The position numbers and the translations under genes are program-made. Source: Nonlabens spongiae (GTDB taxonomy: Bacteria > Bacteroidota > Bacteroidia > Flavobacteriales > Flavobacteriaceae). Taken from it: a stretch of DNA of 64,000 nucleotides. This document shows positions 34,806-43,681 of this stretch, one piece after another (position 1 is the stretch's first letter; each line of letters opens with the position of its first letter). Below the pieces are notes generated by a model. It saw only the letters and a program-made list of their open reading frames with translations. It had not been told where the DNA came from and did not search any database. Location: contig NZ_CP019344.1 in the NCBI RefSeq assembly GCF_002117125.1, forward strand, positions 2,880,501-2,944,500. Reading direction: 5' to 3'.

Positions 34806-35076
34806 AATCGAAGCCAGAATTTCTTTTTTTACTGATGATTTTTGGGAAAGCCTTTGCCATTTGGAATAGCTGTGGATTGTGGGCTATTCGTGTCAGCGCC
34901 ACATAAAGGGAAGCATTGAATACCAATACACCTATTATTATTCCAAAGCTAAAAGAGAATATGATGATGAGCAACGAAGCCAAAATGGAAACCATCATTA
35001 ACGCAAACAGGGAAATGGGCAGCCCAAAAATGACCGCCCGTTTCCTGATGTTTTTATAGACCTCGAACCGTTTCAT
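34798..35076 (-). CDS. traF: Conjugative transposon protein TraF (DUF4133)
   Basis: This 92-aa protein has two adjacent membrane helices (about residues 20-60) and a conserved basic N-terminus, typical of DUF4133/TraF, a VirB3-like membrane partner of the VirB4-type ATPase. It overlaps traG and follows traE by 2 bp. Confidence 0.85.
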   Translation of the reverse strand: MKRFEVYKNIRKRAVIFGLPISLFALMMVSILASLLIIIFSFSFGIIIGVLVFNASLYVALTRIAHNPQLFQMAKAFPKIISKKRNSGFDYE

Positions 35077-35078
35077 CT

Positions 35079-35366
35079 TTAGACTACGATTCCTATTAAG
35101 TATGTGAAGATGCCGACAACTGCGCCAGCAATAAGTACAAAGACCAGAACCCGTGTTATTCCTTTTTTCAGGTCAGCATTTTCGCCAAAGAAGTGTCCCG
35201 CATTAAAAAGGAAGCCAACCAAGAAGATAACACCTAATAGAATTGGAAATATGGTTCTGATGGTGTCGCCCACATCGTTAACTGAATCTTCAATGCCACC
35301 AATTTGAGCAAAAAGCGAAGTGGATAAGAGCGAAAGAATGGATGCTAAATAGTGTGATTTTTTCAT
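35079..35366 (-). CDS. traE: Conjugative transposon protein TraE (DUF4134)
   Basis: This 95-aa protein has a signal peptide (cleavage after FAQ) and two further helices, the layout of VirB2-like DUF4134 pilin candidates. It is the first gene of the tra operon. Its promoter must be in the 189-bp AT-rich gap (35367-35555) before the divergent amidase gene. No exact TTG / TAnnTTTG pair for it is obvious there. Confidence 0.85.
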   Translation of the reverse strand: MKKSHYLASILSLLSTSLFAQIGGIEDSVNDVGDTIRTIFPILLGVIFLVGFLFNAGHFFGENADLKKGITRVLVFVLIAGAVVGIFTYLIGIVV

Positions 35367-35555
35367 AACGGAACAGTTTAAATTTTTGGTTCATTTTCGT
35401 TATTGGAAATTTACATATATTTGAACATAAATAACTGAAAATCAAATATTTGTGAATAAAATAATATTTGATATTGTTTGAATTCCGTTGCTATTATTTG
35501 GCATCAAATCCTATGGATTTTTGAAGGGAAGTTGTTGATAACCTGAAAATTGAAA

Positions 35556-36185
35556 ATGAAAAATCTGCTCAAAAACGTCAGTTTTGTGATTTTACTTCTA
35601 AAAATGTGCCTCATTTTTGGGCAAGAAACGAGTGCTCAAAAACGAATTGTAATTGATGTTGGGCACGGTGGAAAAGATGCTGGTGCAATAGGTGTAAATG
35701 GCATCCAAGAAAAGAATGTGGTTTTGGCTATTGCAAATGCCATTTTGAAGCAGAATGATGATTTGGAAAACCCGCTCGATATTTATCTGACCAGGTATAG
35801 AGATACACTTATTTCTTTATCGGATAGAACGAAGCTAGCAAAAGCTCTAAAAGCTGATTTGTTTGTGTCGTTGCATTGTAATCATTCGGATAACCCTAAT
35901 GCGAGAGGTGTGGAAGTATATGTGAGCAATAAGCAATCAAAATATCAAGATGATTCCATATGGTTTGCTTTTCGAATGCAAGATGCACTCAATACGAAGC
36001 TTGGTTTTGAGAGTAGAGGTGTGAAGTTTGCAAATTTTCAGGTGTTGCAAGAAACAATAGCTGAATGTCCTTCTGTGCTTTTGGAATTGGGTTTTTTGAG
36101 TAATTGGGATGAAGGTCATTACTTATCAAGTTCAAGCCACATAAAACGTCTAGCCTATTTGATTTTTAGAACCTTAAACCAATAA
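35556..36185 (+). CDS. N-acetylmuramoyl-L-alanine amidase
   Basis: This exported zinc amidase of the AmiC/LytC (Amidase_3) family cuts the peptide from muramic acid in peptidoglycan. Seen: a signal peptide ending TSAQ, VIDVGHGGKDAGA with the first zinc His, a Glu in GIQEKN, and SLHCNHSDNP with the second His. The length is 209 aa from the ATG at 35556; a TTG at 35550 is less likely. On conjugative elements such enzymes open the cell wall for the channel. It is divergent from the tra operon. Confidence 0.9.
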   Translation: MKNLLKNVSFVILLLKMCLIFGQETSAQKRIVIDVGHGGKDAGAIGVNGIQEKNVVLAIANAILKQNDDLENPLDIYLTRYRDTLISLSDRTKLAKALKADLFVSLHCNHSDNPNARGVEVYVSNKQSKYQDDSIWFAFRMQDALNTKLGFESRGVKFANFQVLQETIAECPSVLLELGFLSNWDEGHYLSSSSHIKRLAYLIFRTLNQ

Positions 36186-36186
36186 G

Positions 36187-36294
36187 ATGAAAGAACTATT
36201 TAATGAAGTTTTTGTTTGTTTAAAGTCACTATTTCGTTTGTTATATACCGAATTAAAGCTTCTGCTTAACAAAAATGCGAATAACTGTAAATAA
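36187..36294 (+). CDS. Possible 35-aa peptide after the amidase gene
   Basis: An ATG 1 bp after the amidase stop opens a 35-codon frame with a basic amphipathic, Leu-rich sequence. Its TAA stop straddles the left border of the IS; the pre-insertion sequence would also give TAA, so the IS does not change it. It may be a real small gene or chance. Confidence 0.25.
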   Translation: MKELFNEVFVCLKSLFRLLYTELKLLLNKNANNCK

Positions 36295-37310
36295 CCCGTT
36301 GTGCTAGTTAAAATTAAAAAACAGATTAAAAAAAGACCGTGCATTTTGTTGATATTCAGTATATTAATGGTTCCTAATCTGTAATTCTGATACCATGCAC
36401 GATCTACCTGCAATGTACAAAAAACACCTTTCCTACCTCATTGATCTCTACCAAACCGTCACGGTGGACGGAAACTTCATCAAGCGACCGGTCAACACGA
36501 AAATGAATGACCTGGAGGTCATGGCACTCGCCATTACCGGAGAGGCGGCCTCGATCCCCAGCGAGAACCTATTGTTTGCCAAGATAAAGAAGCACTTTCG
36601 CGAGGACTTTCCCATGCTGGTCGACCGCACCAGGTTCAACCGGCGCAGGCGCTCGCTCGAGCCACGCTTCAAGGAGTCCGCGGGACTCTTGGGCGACCGT
36701 ATGGATGATGGCAGATCTGCCCTTCTGGTGGACTCGATGCCCTGTCCCATCGTGCACAACGCCAGGGAGCACCGCATGAAGATCTGTATGGAAGATCTGG
36801 GCACGGCTCCGAGAAAGGGCTACTCGGCGGTTGACCGCCGCTACTACATTGGATACAAGCTCCACCTGCTCATGAGTACGCAGGGCATCTTCCATGACAT
36901 GGCAGTGACCCCAGCAAACGTACACGACATAAAGTTCCTGAAGGAAAGGCAGTACGACGGTAGCGAGGAGAGGCAGATCATCGGCGATCGAGGCTATATA
37001 TCCAGGGAGCTCCAGGCAGATCTGTTCACAAGCTACGGTATAGAACTTCTCACCCCACCCAGGAAAAACCAGCTGGTCAAAAGCGCATTCTCGCCCGAGA
37101 GGAGAAAGAACCGTAAGTTTATAGAGACAAGGTTTTCACAGTTATGCTCCCAGTTCTCCATCAAGATCAACCTGGCAAAGAGCTTCAAGGGCTTCCTGAC
37201 AAGGGTCTCAAGCAAACTGGCCGCAGTTGCCATGCTGCAGATGTTCAATAGGGAAAACAACAGACCAATAAATAGGATCAGGCATGCATGGAACTACTAG
37301 CACAACGGGT
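36294..37310. mobile_element. IS982-family insertion sequence (1017 bp)
   Basis: Perfect 15-bp terminal inverted repeats ACCCGTTGTGCTAGT (left at 36294-36308, right ending at 37310). An 8-bp target duplication TGTAAATA flanks it at 36286-36293 and 37311-37318. It carries one transposase gene and is clearly GC-richer than the surrounding element, which marks it as a later arrival. The clean ends and intact frame indicate a recent insertion, between the amidase gene and jetA. Confidence 0.92.
36395..37300 (+). CDS. IS982-family transposase
   Basis: The 301-aa DDE transposase has LLVDSMPCP with the first Asp, a central VHDIKF segment, and IIGDRGY typical of IS982. It is intact from ATG to stop and fills most of the element. 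No passenger gene is present. Confidence 0.9.
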   Translation: MHDLPAMYKKHLSYLIDLYQTVTVDGNFIKRPVNTKMNDLEVMALAITGEAASIPSENLLFAKIKKHFREDFPMLVDRTRFNRRRRSLEPRFKESAGLLGDRMDDGRSALLVDSMPCPIVHNAREHRMKICMEDLGTAPRKGYSAVDRRYYIGYKLHLLMSTQGIFHDMAVTPANVHDIKFLKERQYDGSEERQIIGDRGYISRELQADLFTSYGIELLTPPRKNQLVKSAFSPERRKNRKFIETRFSQLCSQFSIKINLAKSFKGFLTRVSSKLAAVAMLQMFNRENNRPINRIRHAWNY

Positions 37311-37380
37311 TGTAAATAAGGTAAATTCAATTAATTATATTTATAGGATTTTTCACTAAAAAAACGATTGAATATTAAAA

Positions 37381-38704
37381 TTGAACGAAACAGATAAAAT
37401 AAATTTTGACTTTGTAAAAGAGATTAAAGAACCCGGTGTTTATCAACTGCTTTTTCCTAAGAAAGAAGTAGGGTTGGCAGTTATGGTTTTATTTGAGAAA
37501 ATTGAAAATAAATCACTGCCTGATGGAAAATTCATCGAAAAAGACCTTCACGATGCATTTGCACAGATAAGCAAACCAAATGAAAGGTATCCAAAGGAAA
37601 TTTACAGTGCGCACATTGAAGAGCTTCAGGAATACTTTTTAGACTATAATCAAGAAACCCAAAAAATACTATTTTAAAGATTATGCCTATAGATTTTATA
37701 CTTACGCAAAGGAAACCTTGGAAGGTAATTTTAGTCCTACTCATATCGAAAAGATTTGTAGTTTGCTCACGGCTTCATTAAGGCAAAGGGAAACCTTAGA
37801 GGATTTAAAATTTTGGCTCACATCCGAGTTCAGAAAATATGAACCCGACCTCAGAGAACAGGTAGATTTTTTGGACAGACAGATTATAGAATCGGTAAAT
37901 AAGCTTAAAAATAATCCCACTAATTCCGATAAAAAATTTATTGATCTTCTAAAAGAAGTTGAAAACAACTTGGATAAAGCACAAGAGCAAAGCAGAGAAC
38001 TTGCATCAGCATATAGCGAAACCAAAATTATACGATCAATCCTAGAAAAGCGAGAAGACACCGATTCTGAAACAGACGATTTAATTGCAGAGGTTCATTT
38101 CTTTATAAAATATCTCAACGAAAGGTTAGATTCCATTGATAGAAAACTAGATAGAATTCAACCAAAAATCAGACAGTTGTTCGCTATTTTAAACAGGCCA
38201 CAGTTTAATAGTAAAATTGAAAAATTTCTACATTTCTTATTAGATAAAAGTACAGTCAATGGTAGGAAAGAAACACTTTTGCCAAAAAATATTAATAATC
38301 CTGCTTTGCATATAGATACACCCAACTTTACAATTATTGAGCGTGAAAGAGAATTGTTCCCTTCAAAACCAAAAAAACGAACTATTTACAAAACAAATAA
38401 AGTTAAGATTAAAGAAAATACGCAAGGTATTTTAAGGATACTCAGTCAACAGGATTTGATTAGGAAATGGGAACAACACATTATTGCCGAAATAGAATTG
38501 AGAGGAACTATTGACCTATCTGCAACTTTCTTTAAAATAATGGAAGAGACTAACGATGGACAAATAGCTGTAAGTGCAATTTACAGTTCAATTCAACAAG
38601 CACGTAAATCAAATGATTTTGATTTTAAAATGTACAAAATAAAGCAGACCAATAGTAAAATAGAACACATAAGTTTATGGAAAATGAACATACAGAAGAT
38701 ATAA
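37381..38704 (+). pseudogene. jetA: jetA (Wadjet), split by a +1 frameshift
   Basis: Two overlapping open parts look like one JetA, the kleisin-like subunit of the Wadjet SMC complex. The first (37381-37677, TTG start) has the N-terminal winged-helix-like part: EIKEPGVYQLLFPKKEVG, then ERYPKEIYSAHIEELQEYFL. The second is open in the +1 frame and continues KDYAYRFYTYAKETLEGNF. Skipping one T in TTTT at 37672-37675 (CTA TTT TAA) joins them into about 440 aa, the usual JetA size. This is a base insertion, a sequencing error or programmed +1 frameshifting. The last 28 bp overlap jetB. Confidence 0.72.
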
Positions 38705-39324
38705 GGGTACAATTTTTAAATCATCCGGACACCCAAGAACTATTTGCCTCTCTGGACTATATGTTAAAAGATGGTGTACATTTTCAAAGGGAAGGCAATC
38801 AGGCAAGGTTCTACAATTATATCTATTCAAACATTGATAGTTTAAAGGCATATTATCGATTTTTATTCAATGTTGAATTGACATTTGGTGGTACAGAAGC
38901 GAGTGGTTACTATTTTTTGGATTTTATTGGTTCCTCAAGAGGTAAGATAGATGCAGGACATAGACATCATATGAAAAGTGAGCACGTTATAATCGGGTTT
39001 GTTATTTACAAGATATTTTTCATTGACAACCAAGTTGATGTGGTTTCGGTAAAAGACCTACAAAAAAAGATAAGGATTGATTATGAAGATTTAAAACCTG
39101 GTATTTATAGGTTGATTGCAAAATCAAGGAACACCAATCCTGGTAATTTGAACGATGAAGCTATAGATGCAACCGTAGAATCAGCACTCAGGCAATTTAA
39201 AAAGATAGGTTGGGTAACGCTAAACGATGATGAGTTCGATTTGTTACCTGCTTTTGACAGGTTGATTGCCATTCACGAAGATTTAATAAACAATATGGAC
39301 GAAACACTAAATGAATTGAGATGA
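38677..39324 (+). CDS. jetB: JetB, Wadjet subunit (DUF4194-like)
   Basis: The 215-aa protein corresponds to the KITE-type winged-helix subunit JetB of Wadjet, which binds the kleisin JetA. Seen: a compact alpha/beta pattern with TFGGTEASGYYFLDFIGSS and the helix-rich C-terminus ending DRLIAIHEDLIN. It overlaps jetA by 28 bp and jetC by 4 bp, as in other jet operons. The identification rests on gene order and length more than on single residues. Confidence 0.78.
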   Translation: MENEHTEDIRVQFLNHPDTQELFASLDYMLKDGVHFQREGNQARFYNYIYSNIDSLKAYYRFLFNVELTFGGTEASGYYFLDFIGSSRGKIDAGHRHHMKSEHVIIGFVIYKIFFIDNQVDVVSVKDLQKKIRIDYEDLKPGIYRLIAKSRNTNPGNLNDEAIDATVESALRQFKKIGWVTLNDDEFDLLPAFDRLIAIHEDLINNMDETLNELR

Positions 39325-42300
39325 AACGATACCCTAGAATAAAAAGGCTATCTACTTTGGGCATTGTGCATCATCAATCGTTTGATTATGATTTTAACCC
39401 ATTTAGAACAGACTTTGTTGGCGAAGGCGGTTCTGGTAAGAGTATGATTGCAGATCTTTTGCAACTCATCTTTGTGGGTTCTGGTGCATTTCATTCGCCT
39501 ACGGATAGTAGTGAGCCAAGAAAACCAAAAACAATGGTGCTGAGAACTTCTGGTAAAGGCACAGATATGGGTTATACCTTTATAAATATTGAACTTAAAA
39601 AAGATGCTTTTGTAGTTATAGGAATATATCTTGAAAGCATAGGAAGTTCGCGGTCTTTTATAATTCAACAAGGCGAAAAATTTGAACCAGAGGACGAGTT
39701 AGTTCCATTCAACCATCCTCTTGGTTTTTCAGATTTTTTAAAGGATAACAGTTTGTTGCCTATTGAAGATTTAAAAAATCACATATTCGATACTAAAGGA
39801 TTTGTCTGTGAGTCGTGGACTCGAATGGATACATTTCACAAGCTATTGTTTAAAAATTTTATCATTCCAGTGGACTTATCCATCAACCAAGAATCCTTAA
39901 AAAGTTATGCTAAAATCATTCAAGCATTTTCAAGAGAGTCATTGGACATAAAGAAAAGCGAACGTATTCAAGAATTCCTTTTTGGAAATGAAAAAGAAAA
40001 AGAACTAAAGCACGAGTTTGACAAAGCTGTAGATGAACTGAGTGGCGATATCCGTCAATTTGAATCTAATAAAGATGAGATAGATAGGTTGACACATAAA
40101 CAAACAGAACTGCAAGAACTGCTTAATCTAAAAAAGGAAAGGGATAAAGCTAAAACAGAATTTATAAACACAAAATACCATTATTTAAATTACCAGATAT
40201 CATCATCTTATAATGATATGGTGCAAAGTTTGGATGCTTTTTTTAATAATCGAGATAAGTTGAGCGGACTTAGAAATTTTGCCGAAACCAAAGTTGAAAA
40301 ACTAAAATTGAACACACCTGCTTTGGATGAGGAATTTGAAGAGGCCTCTAAAGAAAAATTATTATGGAAAGGGAAAAGCGACGACTTGAAAAAGTACTTT
40401 TCTTGGATGGAACATTTTGAAAAAAATGGACAAGAACTTTCAGAACATTATAACAACTATCATAAGAACAAACAAGACATTGAGCGAATAGAAGAGTTCA
40501 AATCACTCTTAAAGGAAAATGGTATTTACGTTTTCTTCGGAAAAAATGACAAACTCAACAAAAACACCATTCAAACTATCGCCGAAACCCTAAAAGGATT
40601 TGAGTCTTCACTCGAAGAAAAAAAGAAATTAAAAGTTCTCAATAATTTAGATGACGCTTCTTCGCTTGCACATTGGGCGTTAAACCTTAAAAGAAAATTG
40701 AGCCGGAAAGAAGAAAGTGTTGTACATAAATATCAAAACGATAACATTACCACCAAAGAACCAACAAATGGAATCAATTCACGTTACATTCCAGAACCAA
40801 AACTGTTAATTGAAAATCTACAGGTTACAAAGGATGAGGAAAATGGTTTTTGGTTGGATTTAGGTGGTGTGCGTGAATACATCCCTTATGTAAAAGATCC
40901 TATATTCGATACTGGTAATTCAGATAAAATCAAGGACTATTTTTTAAACCAAAGGATAACGTTAGAAAATGACATCAAAGATTTAGAAAAGGAACTAAAG
41001 AATTGGACAATCTTAAATAAAATGCTGACTGCACTCGAAAATCCATCAGCATATTTTTCGTCTTGGGAATTAAAAGATGTTAATGCCAAGTTTAATAAGC
41101 ACGAGTTGTTTGAGGAAACCTCGGATGCTATTAAACGATATTTAAAACTTCTTGATGAGCACGAAAAGATTGATGACGGTCTAAAAAAGGCGAACAAAGC
41201 ATACAGGCAAATAGACGAAAAGCGTACTGACAATTCTTCTCTAATTAAAGGATTAGAGACGAGCCTAAAAACAATTTCAATTCCTGAAATTAATGCTGAT
41301 GTTCAGCAATTAATTACAAAATATAATTTTGAGACAAAAGATACGGGTGGTTTTAAAAACCTAAAAACTAAACTTAAGAAACAAAAGAATTTATATGATA
41401 CTTTTATTTCTATTCTAACAGAAGAATCAAAAAATGGCATCGCAGTAGAGGACTTGAAAAATGCAGATAGAGAGATAGATGCATTTAAAATTGAATTAGA
41501 AGAATTAACTTCAGGGAGTTCTAAACTTGTTTCAGAAGCTAAAATCCAAGAAGCCAATATTTCATCAGATTTTTTGGAAGAAAAAAGCATATATCATTCC
41601 GAATGTCAAAAACAATATAGTATCAAATATGATTTGGTGGTCAAGGAATTTTTAAAGCAAAAGGAAAACCGTTATTTAGGAACAGATGATTTTAAACAGA
41701 TTTGTTCAGAAATTTTACCACAAGAGATTTTTTCGGAAAAGGATTTAGAAGATGATGAAATAATTCCACGCATCAAAAAATTGCTTGACGATATAAATAT
41801 CAAGAACAAAAAGCTAAACATTAGAAAACTTCAGAAGTTAACAAGTGTCGTTGACAAAGTGAATACCGAAGTAAGTGAACAAATATATTACTCTAAGAAA
41901 ATAAGAGATTTTATTGATGCCGACGATAAAACAATTACAGGTGGCCACAGGGCAAAACTGTCTATTTACTTTGAAGGCAGTTATCCCAGAAGCTGGATGG
42001 AAGATTTTATTGAGAAAATACGTGAAGATATTAAGGTATCGAGCGATAACAACCTTTTTAATGACCTACAGGGCGTTTCTAATGAATTGGAAAAATACAC
42101 GTCTCTCGAAGAAAAAATGCAAGAAGCTTTTTACAGATGTGGTGGCTCTAGGAATCTAAAGCCCAAGGTATGGGAATTGCTTAATCCTAAATCTTACTAT
42201 GGACTCAATTTTACCATTCAGTCTTTACACGGAAAAAGAAACCCAGGAAGCACAAGCCAAACCTATGCAGCAATTGCACTTTTGTGTATTGCTAGACTTT

Positions 42301-42572
42301 CATTAATTAATAGGGATGCAAAAGATAAGGTTAGGGATGGAATACGATTTATGCCAATTGATGAAGCAGCTGGACTTGGAAGCAATTTTGATATGCTCTA
42401 CGATATAGCAAAGGCAAATGATTACCAAATCATATCACTATCAATACAACCTTATAAAGTTGATATGCTAAACCAATACATTTATCTGCTGCATAACAAT
42501 TTGGAAGAATCCGATAAGGTCAATTACGAACCAGTTCCAATTTTTGGCGATTTTGGCAATAACAACAACTAA
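39321..42572 (+). CDS. jetC: JetC, SMC-like ATPase of Wadjet
   Basis: This 1083-aa MukB-like SMC ATPase has Walker A GEGGSGKS at residues 34-41, long coiled-coil arms over about 230-900 with a hinge-like middle, and the C-terminal Walker B segment RFMPIDEAAGLG. In Wadjet the JetABC complex extrudes loops and senses small circular DNA, which JetD then cleaves. The frame is intact. The start overlaps the jetB stop by ATGA. Confidence 0.9.
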   Translation: MKRYPRIKRLSTLGIVHHQSFDYDFNPFRTDFVGEGGSGKSMIADLLQLIFVGSGAFHSPTDSSEPRKPKTMVLRTSGKGTDMGYTFINIELKKDAFVVIGIYLESIGSSRSFIIQQGEKFEPEDELVPFNHPLGFSDFLKDNSLLPIEDLKNHIFDTKGFVCESWTRMDTFHKLLFKNFIIPVDLSINQESLKSYAKIIQAFSRESLDIKKSERIQEFLFGNEKEKELKHEFDKAVDELSGDIRQFESNKDEIDRLTHKQTELQELLNLKKERDKAKTEFINTKYHYLNYQISSSYNDMVQSLDAFFNNRDKLSGLRNFAETKVEKLKLNTPALDEEFEEASKEKLLWKGKSDDLKKYFSWMEHFEKNGQELSEHYNNYHKNKQDIERIEEFKSLLKENGIYVFFGKNDKLNKNTIQTIAETLKGFESSLEEKKKLKVLNNLDDASSLAHWALNLKRKLSRKEESVVHKYQNDNITTKEPTNGINSRYIPEPKLLIENLQVTKDEENGFWLDLGGVREYIPYVKDPIFDTGNSDKIKDYFLNQRITLENDIKDLEKELKNWTILNKMLTALENPSAYFSSWELKDVNAKFNKHELFEETSDAIKRYLKLLDEHEKIDDGLKKANKAYRQIDEKRTDNSSLIKGLETSLKTISIPEINADVQQLITKYNFETKDTGGFKNLKTKLKKQKNLYDTFISILTEESKNGIAVEDLKNADREIDAFKIELEELTSGSSKLVSEAKIQEANISSDFLEEKSIYHSECQKQYSIKYDLVVKEFLKQKENRYLGTDDFKQICSEILPQEIFSEKDLEDDEIIPRIKKLLDDINIKNKKLNIRKLQKLTSVVDKVNTEVSEQIYYSKKIRDFIDADDKTITGGHRAKLSIYFEGSYPRSWMEDFIEKIREDIKVSSDNNLFNDLQGVSNELEKYTSLEEKMQEAFYRCGGSRNLKPKVWELLNPKSYYGLNFTIQSLHGKRNPGSTSQTYAAIALLCIARLSLINRDAKDKVRDGIRFMPIDEAAGLGSNFDMLYDIAKANDYQIISLSIQPYKVDMLNQYIYLLHNNLEESDKVNYEPVPIFGDFGNNNN

Positions 42573-42604
42573 TTTATAAAGAACCTAATTCGCACCTAAC
42601 AAGA

Positions 42605-43561
42605 ATGAGAAAAAACGTTGAATGGAAGTATTTGATTGGTCTTAACCAACTGTATGAAAAAGATAAAACCCATCTAAAAATAGGTAACAATAGCTTTGTT
42701 AAACAAGTTTTGATGAAGCAAAAAAAGTTAATTAAACCTAAGATGGGCAATCCTAAAATTCTGGAAGCCAAGTATGGTTTTAAGGAATATTATGAAAAAG
42801 AGTTTTTGGATTATTTTGAATACTATTCTAATTTTTTTCAAAAAGCAGGTTTAGAAAGTAACGCCCATAAAACGTATAATGAAGACGACTTAAAAAGTTT
42901 AGCTTTCATTTTTTATCAAAAAGACGAACTTAAAAAGAATCTTACAACTGAATATACTTTTTCGGCAAGAGTCTTTAAAGGTAAAGGTGCAAAGTATTTA
43001 ACAAATAGACCGAGTTTACGAAATGCGGTATTACAGCTTCTAGAAATAGACGAGTTCCCAGAAAAAGACCCAAAAAACGCACAATGGCGTTTTGTGGTGG
43101 ATTGCGAAAACTCTAAAATGATTGTTATTTGTGAAAATTTAGCTTGCTTAAAAGTACCTTATGAATACAAGCAGAATAATATAGAACTGTGGCACGTTGG
43201 CGGTAACAATACCAATCCATTAAAAGCTATTCCATCAACAAAACTAAAGCTACCGCTCTTTTATTTTTGTGATTGGGACCACCACGGACTTTCTATTTTT
43301 TCAAGAGTTAAAAGTATCTTTCAAGAAAAAGACAAATCAATTACATTAATTGAGCCTATATCGTTAAGCGAAGCCTTACCTGTAGATTCGCCACATCATT
43401 ATAGCAAATGGCGCAAAAAAGAATTTTCTGGATTAAAAAAAGATGATTTTTCAGAACAACAACAAAATAAAATATGTAGTCTAATTAATGACAATAATTG
43501 GGTTGAGGAAGAATCTATGGATTTATTATCCTCACTACGGAAGTTTGGTTTTATTCAATAA
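42605..43561 (+). CDS. jetD: JetD, Toprim-like nuclease of Wadjet
   Basis: The 318-aa nuclease subunit has a C-terminal Toprim fold: E177 in VICENLAC and the acidic pair D223-x-D225 in FCDWDHHGLS. It is somewhat shorter than some JetD proteins of other Wadjet types. In the studied systems JetD cuts circular DNA held by JetABC. The gene starts 32 bp after jetC. The catalytic residues look intact. Confidence 0.85.
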   Translation: MRKNVEWKYLIGLNQLYEKDKTHLKIGNNSFVKQVLMKQKKLIKPKMGNPKILEAKYGFKEYYEKEFLDYFEYYSNFFQKAGLESNAHKTYNEDDLKSLAFIFYQKDELKKNLTTEYTFSARVFKGKGAKYLTNRPSLRNAVLQLLEIDEFPEKDPKNAQWRFVVDCENSKMIVICENLACLKVPYEYKQNNIELWHVGGNNTNPLKAIPSTKLKLPLFYFCDWDHHGLSIFSRVKSIFQEKDKSITLIEPISLSEALPVDSPHHYSKWRKKEFSGLKKDDFSEQQQNKICSLINDNNWVEEESMDLLSSLRKFGFIQ

Positions 43562-43681
43562 AACATAAAATATATGTTTGTTAAATTTTTATCTTTGGAA
43601 AGATAAACTGTCTTCTACAATGCAAGGTTACTTTTGTTAATAGCATATTTAAGACAATAAATTTGAAATGCCTTTACCTTA

